A stretch of 12,284 nucleotides of DNA from Nitrosopumilales archaeon CG_4_9_14_0_2_um_filter_34_16 (GCA_002788515.1 PFRJ01000013.1:1-12284), one strand, 5' to 3'; counted from the stretch's first letter, positions 1 to 6,550 are shown. Notes: generated by a model from the sequence alone, not told the origin. Numbers and translations are program-made.

Positions 1-1638
1 ACAACCTATGACTTTGAGCTGGCAGCAGTCAACTCTGCAGGAACAGGTACATTCTCCTCTGCCTCTGCGTCAGCTACAACACTTGCTGTTGTAAGTGATA
101 ATAGTATAACCGCTACTACAGGAAATTTGATTTTTGCTCCATCAACTGGTAAGGCTAGTCTGTCAAGTGGAATCAGTACTGTTACATTGAGTGATGACAC
201 CTCTCTGGATTTTGCAAAGTCTTTTAGTACCGCTTCAGGCGGAAATATTAATGTCGGAGGGTCGACATTTAATTTGAACTCATATAAAAGTGGCACTCTG
301 TCAAATGTTGATTTAACCGTACCACAGAATATTGGAGGTCAGAGTATTGCTGTTAATAAAGCAGTAAATATGACCTCTGGTCAAAGCGGAATACCTGTAA
401 CAATTAAAAATAATGCAATACCAAATATAAGTGCCTCAATTCCTGATGGCACTACAGTTCTTGCACCAAGTGGATGGGATGGAAAGATAGCGCCTCCAAA
501 GACAGGTTCTTCTTCTGGCACTACTCCGTCAGGGTTCTCGGTAGGAGGCACCGTAATTGAAGTAGGCTCTCCTACTGTAGTACTTCTCTTTGACAAACCT
601 GTTACGGTACTTCTTTCTGGCGTGACAGGTGCTGTCGGCTACAAACCGGCTGGATCAAATACTTGGACACAAATTACAAATGTTTGTGGAGAGACATTTA
701 CCTCGCCCTCAAATCCAACATTTCCGGGCGAATGTTCTATCTCAAACGGTGTTGATACGAAAATAGTCACATATCATTTTACGACGTTTGGTTCATTTTC
801 ATCTTCTTCTGGCAGCAGAGGCGGAGGCGGTGGTGACTCGACACCACCATCAATTGTAACGACATTTGACTCTGAGTTTCCAGTTACCATAAATGATGGT
901 ATGACGATATCATCATACACTGCAGAACAGCTAATCAGTCCTATCAAGACTGTAACAGTTGAGACTGGCACTCCAGTCAAGTCAAGTCTATTGTTATATG
1001 ATAACAGTGGACCAAATAACATATCTCATGTGGAGATGTATGTAAACAAGCATAACAGTCAGATCCTCAATGACCTGACTGAGACCTATATCATATGGGA
1101 GAAAAACAAAGACGTCCAGATACTCAACCCATATGGAATTATTCTGGATGCCACAGTAAAGCAAACCATTTTGGAAAACAAGGCCTTATTCACATTTGAT
1201 GTGACTTTTGCAAAAGAGTTTGACACATCAGATATCGTGTTTTCAGTCTGGGATGAAAAGAGAAACGGCATGAAGGTCCACGCAATTGATGCACTGCATG
1301 TAATATCTGCAGAGCCTGGAACGGAGCCAGACAAGCCTGTTATGCCAGAAAGTGACAAAGACATATCTGTCAAGGACACACAAACCACAGAGTCTGTGGA
1401 TGCAGAGATGCCAGATCAGATTGCCACAATAAGACAGTGGGCAGGATACGATGCAGTCTCTGCAACTGATGTGCAGCTGCTAGACTCGCTGGGAATTGAC
1501 ACTGATGACACAAAACAATACAAGATACCATCCTGGGTAAAAAAGAACCTTGGCAAGTGGGTAATAGATGGAAAAATAACAATCAAGGAAATGGCTGTGG
1601 CCCTTGAGAACCTTAAATATAGAGCACTGCTTGACTAG
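1..1638 (+). CDS. C-terminal part of a large secreted surface protein (FN3 end, Gly/Ser linker, beta domains, helical C-terminus)
   Basis: The frame is open from base 1, so the start lies outside the window and 545 residues are visible. The first ~28 codons read like the end of a fibronectin type III domain (YDFELAAVNSAGTGTFSSAS). Ser/Thr/Asn-rich repeats of beta-structure type follow. A Ser/Gly linker (SSSSGSRGGGGGD, about bases 796-837) leads to a second beta domain. The last ~40 residues (IPSWVKKNLGKW, then DGKITIKEM) resemble a short helical module that I recall at the C-terminus of many thaumarchaeal exported proteins. No C-terminal membrane anchor is visible. A cell-surface or extracellular binding role is inferred; no enzyme motif was seen. 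GC is clearly higher than in genes after base 3164. An internal TTG at 127 is not the true start, because the frame continues upstream without a stop. Confidence 0.8.
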   Translation, partial: TTYDFELAAVNSAGTGTFSSASASATTLAVVSDNSITATTGNLIFAPSTGKASLSSGISTVTLSDDTSLDFAKSFSTASGGNINVGGSTFNLNSYKSGTLSNVDLTVPQNIGGQSIAVNKAVNMTSGQSGIPVTIKNNAIPNISASIPDGTTVLAPSGWDGKIAPPKTGSSSGTTPSGFSVGGTVIEVGSPTVVLLFDKPVTVLLSGVTGAVGYKPAGSNTWTQITNVCGETFTSPSNPTFPGECSISNGVDTKIVTYHFTTFGSFSSSSGSRGGGGGDSTPPSIVTTFDSEFPVTINDGMTISSYTAEQLISPIKTVTVETGTPVKSSLLLYDNSGPNNISHVEMYVNKHNSQILNDLTETYIIWEKNKDVQILNPYGIILDATVKQTILENKALFTFDVTFAKEFDTSDIVFSVWDEKRNGMKVHAIDALHVISAEPGTEPDKPVMPESDKDISVKDTQTTESVDAEMPDQIATIRQWAGYDAVSATDVQLLDSLGIDTDDTKQYKIPSWVKKNLGKWVIDGKITIKEMAVALENLKYRALLD

Positions 1639-1645
1639 TAACAAT

Positions 1646-1912
1646 ATGGAATCAAACCTGCACAGGATTGCAATCAATGATCTGGTTCTCTCTTTTGTAA
1701 AAATTGAGCTGATACAGGAGATTACTCCGGTAAAGGGTTATGTGGATATGATAGTCTCTGAAAAGTTTGGCGCAATAAATGACAAACAAAAGGAGAAACT
1801 GCACATTGTACAAAAACAGGTTGACAGATTACTGTCCCTTGTCTCTGAGATTAATGTTGCAAAACTTGATGAAATTATACATGACAACTCTCTGCAAATC
1901 AATGACAATTAA
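1646..1912 (+). CDS. Short HisKA-like helical protein lacking the phospho-acceptor histidine
   Basis: The product is 88 residues, starting at ATG 1646, seven bases after the upstream stop; an in-frame start at 1604 would overlap the previous gene. Residues 18-75 align by eye with the dimerisation/phosphotransfer helices of sensor histidine kinases: ELIQEITPVKGYVDMI followed by EKFGAINDKQKEKL and QVDRLLSLVSEI, compared with the usual HELRTPLTPIKGY, FG.L..KQ..K and DRLL.L... The position normally occupied by the catalytic His is Ile20 and the following Glu21 is kept. No ATP-binding (HATPase) domain follows; the gene stops with a clean TAA. It may be a decayed kinase remnant or a dedicated dimerisation partner that modulates a full kinase. 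Composition fits the upstream gene, suggesting co-transcription. Confidence 0.6.
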   Translation: MESNLHRIAINDLVLSFVKIELIQEITPVKGYVDMIVSEKFGAINDKQKEKLHIVQKQVDRLLSLVSEINVAKLDEIIHDNSLQINDN

Positions 1913-1956
1913 CAAGATTGAGGTTTTGTGAAAAAATCCTAACAAAAGAATACTTG

Positions 1957-1971
1957 CAACTCATCTCAAAA
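1957..1971 (+). repeat. Left terminal inverted repeat of the IS
   Basis: CAACTCATCTCAAAA; its reverse complement matches the right repeat at 13 of 15 positions, including nine uninterrupted outer bases (GATGAGTTG). Confidence 0.6.
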
Positions 1972-2037
1972 TTGATCAATTAGTGAATTTTTGACGATCA
2001 TCTGGGATCTATTTGTATTGATGCTGGTAAGAATTCC

Positions 2038-2370
2038 ATGCAATTTCAAGAGATTTCAGACAAGCAATGGGAAACAATACAAAAGCATCTTCCATCACCA
2101 GCTAGAACCGGCAGACCAAGACATGATGACCGTCACACCATTAACGGAATAATGTTTGTCCTAGTTACTGGTTGCAGGTGGGAAGAGATGCCAAAAAGAT
2201 ACGGTAGCAAATCAACTGCACATCGCAGACTGCAAAACTGGCAGCAAAAAAGAGTATGGCAAAAGATTCTGTCTTGTGCAATAAAATCAGCCCATCAGTC
2301 AGGCAGGATACAGCTGCAAAAAATATCCGTTGACTCGTCAAGCATTCCTGCCAAAAAAGGGGAGACATAG
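2038..2370 (+). CDS. IS5-family transposase, N-terminal frame (orfA)
   Basis: The frame encodes 110 residues up to a TAG at 2368. Residues 4-80 are the helical N-terminal domain typical of IS5-type transposases (ISDKQWETIQKHLP, then GCRWEEMPKRYG). The first catalytic Asp of the DDE triad is D99 in ISVDSSSIPAKK. The rest of the catalytic core, with the second Asp and the Glu, continues in the -1 frame. A TATA-like stretch at 2009-2018 lies about 26 bases before ATG 2038, which would allow a leaderless message. Joined to the second frame the protein would have 261 residues, a normal length for this family. It works in cut-and-paste transposition of its own element. Confidence 0.8.
   Translation: MQFQEISDKQWETIQKHLPSPARTGRPRHDDRHTINGIMFVLVTGCRWEEMPKRYGSKSTAHRRLQNWQQKRVWQKILSCAIKSAHQSGRIQLQKISVDSSSIPAKKGET
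2353..2362 (+). other. A6G4 slippage site joining the two transposase frames
   Basis: Six A then four G, read AAA AAA GGG G in the first frame. A -1 slip, or one extra A in the transcript, opens the second frame and gives KKRGD. The usual family sequence at this place is KKGGD-like, which one additional G would restore, so a one-base deletion is an equally good explanation. Confidence 0.5.
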
Positions 2371-2822
2371 TTGGATACGACGGGTTCAAGAGAATAACAG
2401 GCACAAAAATACACGTTGCAGTGGATAGTAATGGACTGCCAGTATCAATTGTACTGAGCTCAGCAAACGAGCATGACTCATCTAGATTCATTGATGTAAT
2501 GAAAAATCTTGACAGGTGTCTTGATGATGATTCCATAGAACAGATTGTGTCTGCATATGCAGACAAGGGTTATGATGCAAAATACATTAGAGAGTATCTA
2601 AAAAGCAGAAACATCAAGGACTGCATACCGTATAGAAATTTCAAGACAAGAAGCAAGACAAACAAGAATTACAACAAGACAAGGTATGTGGTGGAGAGGT
2701 TCTTTGCGTGGCTCAAATGTGGGTTCCACAGAACTAGGATCAGATACGAGAGATTGGCAGAGAATTACCTGGCATTTCTAAACATTGCGTCAATCATGAT
2801 GTATTGGAGAGTATTGGGATGA
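2358..2822 (+). CDS. IS5-family transposase, C-terminal frame (orfB), reached by a -1 frameshift
   Basis: Starting from the slip point, the -1 frame reads RGDIVGYDGFKRITGTKIHV, directly continuing the family pattern that follows the first Asp. The second catalytic Asp is in the ADKGYD motif and the Glu in RYVVERFFAWLK, so all three catalytic residues are present across the two frames. No ATG begins this frame near the junction; the first plausible start is GTG 2421, which would leave out conserved residues. This supports reading it as the second half of one protein. Either programmed frameshifting or transcript slippage makes the fusion, or the element has been inactivated by loss of one base. 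The sequence alone cannot decide. Confidence 0.75.
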   Translation, partial: RGDIVGYDGFKRITGTKIHVAVDSNGLPVSIVLSSANEHDSSRFIDVMKNLDRCLDDDSIEQIVSAYADKGYDAKYIREYLKSRNIKDCIPYRNFKTRSKTNKNYNKTRYVVERFFAWLKCGFHRTRIRYERLAENYLAFLNIASIMMYWRVLG

Positions 2823-2826
2823 GTTG
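2812..2826 (-). repeat. Right terminal inverted repeat of the IS
   Basis: TATTGGGATGAGTTG; pairs with the left repeat. The TGA stop of the transposase (2820-2822) lies inside it. Confidence 0.6.
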
Positions 2827-3163
2827 AGAATATACAATTCCTCTCATGCCCAAACATGTCACATTAAAATAAGTTTTAAGTGTTTGGTGTTTTCTCAACA
2901 TAGAAATTTATAGTTTTCAAAATGAATCCACAAAAGATTAAACCGTTTATTGGTAACAATTTAGTCCATAAAAGGGCATACGTAGTTTAATTCAAGACTC
3001 TTACAAAAAATGAATCATTAGAAACCTGAATCTAAATTTAGCCAATTTAAGGCATTGAAGACACATTATTCTACAATCTCAATGCAATGAAAAAAGAAAA
3101 CGGAAAATGTTGGTCAACTTAATGAATGTAAAACAATAATAATTATCACAGATCCATTTATGC
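2827..3163. other. Intergenic stretch of about 340 bases, no confident gene
   Basis: AT-rich DNA between the IS and the zinc-ribbon gene. The only start-to-stop reading noticed is a 22-codon frame from ATG 2922 (MNPQKIKPFIGNNLVHKRAY...). It has a TATA-like TTTTAAG about 45 bases upstream and no recognised relative, so it is not called as a gene. A quick look at part of the minus strand gave nothing convincing. No tRNA or repeat array was seen. Confidence 0.5.
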
Positions 3164-3373
3164 ATGAAGATAAAATGCCCAAAATGTAAGAAAGATGCAG
3201 AATTGGCAATGGATTATTCAGTTGTAAAGTGTGGTTCTTGTGATTTTGATATGAGTTATGGAGAATATGTTAAATTTGTAGCTCATAACGAACCAAAGTA
3301 CTCAGATATTTTAGGAGATTATACCGGTAGTACAGAAGGTCAATCTTCAGGTTCATTGGATGAATGGGATTAA
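3164..3373 (+). CDS. Small zinc-ribbon protein, 69 residues
   Basis: Two CxxC pairs (C5-P-K-C8 and C23-G-S-C26) separated by 14 residues make a compact zinc-ribbon at the N-terminus. The remaining ~40 residues are hydrophilic, Ser/Gly/Asp-rich and probably unstructured, ending in DEWD. There is no signal peptide, so the protein should be cytoplasmic. Small stand-alone zinc ribbons in archaea often bind nucleic acid or partner proteins, but nothing here fixes a target. An AT-rich TATA-like segment (AATAATAATT, about 3135-3144) lies roughly 25 bases upstream of ATG 3164 and supports this start as a near-leaderless one. It is the first gene after the IS with the low-GC composition of the rest of the window. 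Confidence 0.7.
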   Translation: MKIKCPKCKKDAELAMDYSVVKCGSCDFDMSYGEYVKFVAHNEPKYSDILGDYTGSTEGQSSGSLDEWD

Positions 3374-3432
3374 CAACACAATAGATCATCCATCAGATTA
3401 AAATAATTAGTTTGACATGTTTCTAAATATAA

Positions 3433-4074
3433 TTGGAATTTTTATTAGAAAACATTTTGAATCTAGTAGGGTTTTTGGTAGGACTTGCCATAGGAATAAT
3501 GGCCCTTATTGGCTATAGAAATACTGGTAGTCCCACATTATTTAGATTAACAATTGCATTTTTTTCAATAAGCATAGGATTTTTTGTTATATGGACAAGT
3601 TACATGATAGAAGATTTTGTTGTAAAATCAGGAAGTGTTGAAAGAGGAATTCAAACAGTAGGAATTGGAATTCAAACAGTAGGATATTTTTTTATTGCAT
3701 TTTCACATAGCATAAAATCATTTTTTCCAAAATCAAGCTACTTTAGATCTGTTGGAATTTTACCGTTATTCTTAGTTTCATCAGTTCAATTAGAACATAT
3801 TTTCAGATCAGTTTCATTCATTTTATTGGCATACGGTGCAATTGAAACAATGCTATCATATTTTGAAAATAGAAACAAAGGAACAATATCGATTTCTACA
3901 GGGTTAGGGCTTTTAGCATTAGGGGAATTCTTAGGATGGTATTCATTTGTATTTCCAGAATCAATCCTGTATACCATATCAATGACAATTAAAATCGGGG
4001 GGCTGATAGCACTGTTTATTCCACTAAGCAAGGTACCACTTACTAAAATAAAATTTGACGAGGGTTTGGAATAA
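3433..4074 (+). CDS. Multi-pass membrane protein of unknown function, about 7 TM segments
   Basis: The product is 213 residues. Hydrophobic stretches near residues 8-27, 36-57, 80-95, 106-120, 126-142, 155-170 and 178-198 suggest about seven membrane spans. The start is TTG 3433, which directly follows an in-frame TAA, so nothing further upstream is possible; the ATG at 3417 is in a different frame and soon stops. No catalytic or transport motif was recognised. A 21-bp tandem duplication in the gene gives the peptide GIQTVGI-GIQTVGY around residues 72-85, at the edge of a membrane segment. Seven-span integral proteins of this size and no clear family are frequent in this lineage; a sensory or signalling role would be a guess. 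Confidence 0.65.
   Translation: MEFLLENILNLVGFLVGLAIGIMALIGYRNTGSPTLFRLTIAFFSISIGFFVIWTSYMIEDFVVKSGSVERGIQTVGIGIQTVGYFFIAFSHSIKSFFPKSSYFRSVGILPLFLVSSVQLEHIFRSVSFILLAYGAIETMLSYFENRNKGTISISTGLGLLALGEFLGWYSFVFPESILYTISMTIKIGGLIALFIPLSKVPLTKIKFDEGLE
3646..3687 (+). repeat. 21-bp tandem duplication inside the membrane protein gene
   Basis: Copy 1 is 3646-3666 and copy 2 is 3667-3687, differing only in the final bases (AATT against ATAT). The unit is a whole number of codons and keeps the frame. Confidence 0.85.
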
Positions 4075-4119
4075 TCACATTTAGGCTCAAAACATATCAA
4101 AATAAAAATTGTCAAAATC

Positions 4120-4138
4120 TTTTATCTTTTTTGTTTAT
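4120..4138 (+). terminator. T-rich tract downstream of the membrane protein gene
   Basis: Runs of T (TTTTATC, then TTTTTTG, then TTTATT) begin about 45 bases after the stop. Archaeal RNA polymerase terminates at oligo-T without a hairpin. The same stretch could instead hold a TATA element for the next gene. Confidence 0.35.
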
Positions 4139-4182
4139 TGGAAAATAGCAATGCCCTATCATAGAAATTAGAATAAGATTTC

Positions 4183-4479
4183 ATGAGTAAAATGGCAGAA
4201 TACAGGACGCATATGAAAATTATTGGAGACATATTAGCAACAACCAGAGACGATCTTCAAGATGAAGATGGAGCTACAGTTACTTATCTAATTAGAAAAG
4301 CAAATATTTCTCATTCCAGAATTTCAAGAATTTTAAAAACTCTTGTATCACATGGACTCTTAGAGCAAGTAGAAGATCAAGGTTCAAATAAATATAAAAT
4401 AAGTCAAACAGGTAGAGAATTTTTACAAGCATATTACACATTTACAAACTTTGCAGATGATTTTGGACTAAGTATCTAG
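4183..4479 (+). CDS. Winged-helix DNA-binding protein (copy A)
   Basis: The 98-residue protein has a winged helix-turn-helix fold over residues ~10-85: helix MKIIGDILAT, recognition segment KANISHSRISRILKTLVSHGLL, then a wing (NKYKISQTGREFL). It fits the short stand-alone archaeal wHTH group, probably a DNA-binding transcription regulator. A close paralogue lies at 11358-11639, sharing YRT, KAN(I/L)SHSR and the C-terminal F..FGL pattern. The start may be ATG 4183 or ATG 4192; the paralogue favours the shorter form. Its stop codon uses the same palindromic CTAG as the stop of the convergent acidic peptide gene. The target is unknown. Confidence 0.75.
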   Translation: MSKMAEYRTHMKIIGDILATTRDDLQDEDGATVTYLIRKANISHSRISRILKTLVSHGLLEQVEDQGSNKYKISQTGREFLQAYYTFTNFADDFGLSI

Positions 4480-4565
4480 TCTTTAGCTTCTTCAGATTCA
4501 TCAAAAGTATCATCGAAATCGTCTTCGAATTCGGTGTCTTCATAATCAGAATTTTGAGTAGACAT
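4476..4565 (-). CDS. Acidic 29-residue peptide gene
   Basis: ATG at 4565 opens a frame to TAG at 4476-4478, giving MSTQNSDYEDTEFEDDF then DDTFDESEEAKD. Thirteen of 29 residues are Asp or Glu; there is no hydrophobic core, so it is likely disordered and soluble. The support is positional: a good TATA box (TTTAAA, 4602-4607 read on the minus strand) sits about 40 bases before the ATG, and the frame ends exactly on the CTAG shared with the neighbouring wHTH stop, so the genes fit tail to tail. No function is recognised. Acidic short proteins can bind basic partners such as histones or ribosomal proteins, but this is inference. A chance ORF remains possible. Confidence 0.55.
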   Translation of the reverse strand: MSTQNSDYEDTEFEDDFDDTFDESEEAKD

Positions 4566-4601
4566 ACTTTTTCGATCTGAGTGTTAACTGTTAAAAATGT
4601 A

Positions 4602-4607
4602 TTTAAA
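4602..4607. promoter_or_regulatory. TATA box TTTAAA between the acidic peptide gene and sua5
   Basis: A palindromic TTTAAA lies about 40 bases from both divergent starts (4565 minus, 4646 plus). With initiation about 26 bases away, both messages would have leaders near 15 bases. One element could serve both directions. Confidence 0.5.
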
Positions 4608-4645
4608 AGTAAATGATAATAAAACAAAAATCAATGTAATTAGTA

Positions 4646-5242
4646 TTGAAAGTAAATTGTGATGAGAAAGGAATTGAGAAAGCATTCCAGATAATCAACC
4701 AAGGAGGAATTGCAATATTTCCAACAGACACAGTATATGGAATAGGTTGCAACCCATACAATAAAACAGCAGTAGAAAGAATCTATAAAATAAAATCAAG
4801 AAACATTTCAAAATCAATTCCAATACTAGTGTATTCAAAAGAAATTGCTTCAAAGATTACAGAATTTGATGAATTTACTGAAAAAATTATGGATAAGTTT
4901 TGGCCAGGTCCATTAACATTAATCATGAAACTAACAGATGAAAAACTAAAAACATCATTAAACTTAAAAGAGAAAATTGCAGTTAGAGTTCCTAATCACA
5001 AATGTACATTAGGATTATTAAAAAAATGTGACATGATTGTTGGCACTAGTGCAAATATTTCTGGAAAGCCTTCATATACGAATTCAGATGAATGTTTCAA
5101 AGATTTACAAGAATATGATATTTTTGTGGATGGAGGAACAATTACAAGTGGTGGAGAATCAACAGTAATTGAAATAGAGAATGAAGAGATCAAAATTATT
5201 CGAGAAGGTTCTTTGACTAAAGAGGAAATTTTGAAATTATGA
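4646..5242 (+). CDS. sua5: L-threonylcarbamoyladenylate synthase (Sua5/YciO/YrdC family)
   Basis: Makes threonylcarbamoyl-AMP from Thr, bicarbonate and ATP, the donor used by KEOPS to form t6A37 in ANN-decoding tRNAs. The 198 residues cover only the YrdC domain; the extra C-terminal domain of long Sua5 proteins is missing, so it is the short TsaC-like form. Family signatures are present: FPTDTVYGIG (25-34), KIKSRN with the KxR basic pair (48-53), WPGPLTL (86-92) and GTSANISGKPS (133-143). The start is TTG 4646; the nearest ATG upstream in this frame is followed at once by a stop. The stop overlaps the next gene by ATGA, indicating translational coupling with the THUMP protein. A KEOPS subunit is encoded just beyond on the other strand. 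Confidence 0.93.
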   Translation: MKVNCDEKGIEKAFQIINQGGIAIFPTDTVYGIGCNPYNKTAVERIYKIKSRNISKSIPILVYSKEIASKITEFDEFTEKIMDKFWPGPLTLIMKLTDEKLKTSLNLKEKIAVRVPNHKCTLGLLKKCDMIVGTSANISGKPSYTNSDECFKDLQEYDIFVDGGTITSGGESTVIEIENEEIKIIREGSLTKEEILKL

Positions 5243-5760
5243 ATCTAATAATCACATGCGCAAGACATCTTGAGCCTGAAACTGAAGAAGAGTTAATCGA
5301 TGTATTTAATGAATTAGGAGATCCGGATCTTAAAGTTTCAATAACAAACATGTCAGGAATTTTGACAGCAGATACAAAGCTTGATCCGGTTGAAGTTGTT
5401 AAGAAAATTAAAACTATGATTATTGATGAACCATGGAGTATCAGATATTGCATGAGAATTATACCTATACAAAAAATTATTGAGTCAAAAATTGAAGAGA
5501 TAGAGAAAAGTGTAGACGACTTGTCTGGTCAAATGTTAGATAATGAAACATACAGAATATCAATTGAGAAACGAAATTCAGATTTATCCAGTCAGGAAAT
5601 AATTACAAAAATAGCAAATAAAATAAAAAATAAAGTTTCGCTTGAATTTCCAGATAAAATCATATTGATTGAAATTTTAGGAAACAAAACAGGAATTTCA
5701 ATACTAAAAAAATCAGATATACTAAGTATTGAAAAAACTAAACGAAGTTTGTCAGACTAA
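5239..5760 (+). CDS. THUMP-domain RNA-binding protein (Tan1/THUMPD1-like)
   Basis: The 173-residue protein begins MNLIITCARHLEPETEEEL, like archaeal Tan1-type THUMP proteins, and ends with the THUMP fold: ETYRISIEKRNSDLSSQEII (103-122) and KIILIEILGNKTGISIL (140-156), where the GNKTGISIL strand is characteristic. THUMP domains bind the tRNA acceptor end. With no methyltransferase, thiolase or deaminase domain attached, the likely role is as the tRNA-binding partner of the N4-acetylcytidine acetyltransferase, as Tan1 is in yeast. Its ATG overlaps the sua5 stop (ATGA), so the two tRNA-modification genes form one operon. Its 3' end overlaps by nine bases the convergent ubiquitin-like/Cgi121 gene. 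Confidence 0.82.
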   Translation: MNLIITCARHLEPETEEELIDVFNELGDPDLKVSITNMSGILTADTKLDPVEVVKKIKTMIIDEPWSIRYCMRIIPIQKIIESKIEEIEKSVDDLSGQMLDNETYRISIEKRNSDLSSQEIITKIANKIKNKVSLEFPDKIILIEILGNKTGISILKKSDILSIEKTKRSLSD

Positions 5761-6525
5761 TATTGCTGCTTTTTCTATCAAAATATCTTCTAGAGTGTTT
5801 TTTGAATGAATTGAATCAAGATGTTTTTTTGTTATTTTAAAATGATTTTTAAGATAGGGAGCATTGTTTTTTGAAAATAAATTTGTAGATAGCGGTAGTA
5901 ATTCAACATATAATGAATCTAGAGTTTTTTTATTTCCAATTGCAATTAAAATAAAACTAAGTTGTGGTTTAATTCCAGCATTTTTAATCGCGTCTGAAAT
6001 TTGTGTAGTCAATGCAAACCTCATAAGAATATCAGTTTCAAGTTTATTCGAAAGTAAAATATTATTTTTTTCAGATTCAAAGGATAATGAAATAATTTTT
6101 TTTAGATGATAAGCATTAAGAATGAAGTTACTAGATACTGCTTGAAATAAAATTTTTGGGTATTTTTTTCTTAATTCATCTATAAATTTTATATTAATTG
6201 ATTTGCTGCCTTTGATCTCAATTATTTGGATTTGTTTTTTTGAGTATTCAAAAGTCATTTTTTTGGATGAACCGCCATGAATTATGGGAATTATACTTAC
6301 AAGATCATTATTTTTTATTTTGGTAAATTTTCCATCCATTGCCGAAGAATCAGCCCCGTTTATTGCAATTAAAACATTTTCAGTGTCAAGTTTAGGGGAA
6401 TCTGTAGGTTTTAGGTCTAATAATAAATCGATTAATTCTTGAATAGATATGTCAGATTTATCAATTTCCAAATATTCTGTGGGAAAAGATTTTTTGGCTC
6501 CACCTACTAATTTTACAGTAAACAT
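5752..6525 (-). CDS. MoaD/ThiS-like ubiquitin fold fused to KEOPS subunit Cgi121
   Basis: Residues 1-85 look like a MoaD/ThiS beta-grasp protein: FTVKLVGGAKKSF at the N-terminus, a central helix (ISIQELIDLLLDL), VLIAINGAD (51-59), and DLVSIIPIIHGG ending in G84-G85, the normal activated tail of such proteins. Instead of stopping there, the chain continues with SSKK and a domain resembling Cgi121, marked by KLETDILMRFALTTQISDAI (161-180) and KNAGIK (181-186). Cgi121 binds Bud32 and tRNA in KEOPS, which transfers the threonylcarbamoyl group. As read, one protein joins a sulfur-carrier or protein-modifier fold to a tRNA-modification subunit. The Gly-Gly may be buried and non-functional, or exposed by cleavage. 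ATG 6525 is 40 bases after the eS17 stop, with its own TATA-like element. Confidence 0.78.
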   Translation of the reverse strand: MFTVKLVGGAKKSFPTEYLEIDKSDISIQELIDLLLDLKPTDSPKLDTENVLIAINGADSSAMDGKFTKIKNNDLVSIIPIIHGGSSKKMTFEYSKKQIQIIEIKGSKSINIKFIDELRKKYPKILFQAVSSNFILNAYHLKKIISLSFESEKNNILLSNKLETDILMRFALTTQISDAIKNAGIKPQLSFILIAIGNKKTLDSLYVELLPLSTNLFSKNNAPYLKNHFKITKKHLDSIHSKNTLEDILIEKAAILV

Positions 6526-6550
6526 GTTTATTGATTTCTAAATGTTGAAA

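Larger units (their letters stand above)
1957..2826 (+). mobile_element. IS5-family-like insertion sequence, 870 bp
   Basis: A DDE transposase in two frames is bracketed by an imperfect 15-bp inverted repeat (13 of 15 positions match) at 1957-1971 and 2812-2826. The right repeat overlaps the transposase stop codon. Length and gene layout fit the IS5 superfamily. The element is richer in GC than the DNA to its right. A target duplication is not certain: AGAATA occurs at 1947-1952 and directly after the right repeat at 2827-2832, but on the left it is separated from the repeat by four bases (CTTG). The exact left end is therefore open. Confidence 0.75.

Noticed and set aside
1972..1982. TTGATCAATTA inside the IS left end matching part of the paired palindromes at 12129
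   Set aside because: Only one palindrome copy is present here and an 11-base AT-rich match between unrelated places can be chance.
2165..2566. 133-codon minus-strand open frame across the transposase
   Set aside because: It lies antisense to both clearly recognisable transposase frames and shows no family motif; a shadow.
2922..2990. 22-codon frame in the gap after the IS
   Set aside because: No recognised relative, no ribosome site, and TATA spacing not decisive.
4150..4170. Six-codon upstream frame before winged-helix copy A
   Set aside because: Depends on an uncertain transcription start; an ATG followed by a stop at this distance is common by chance.
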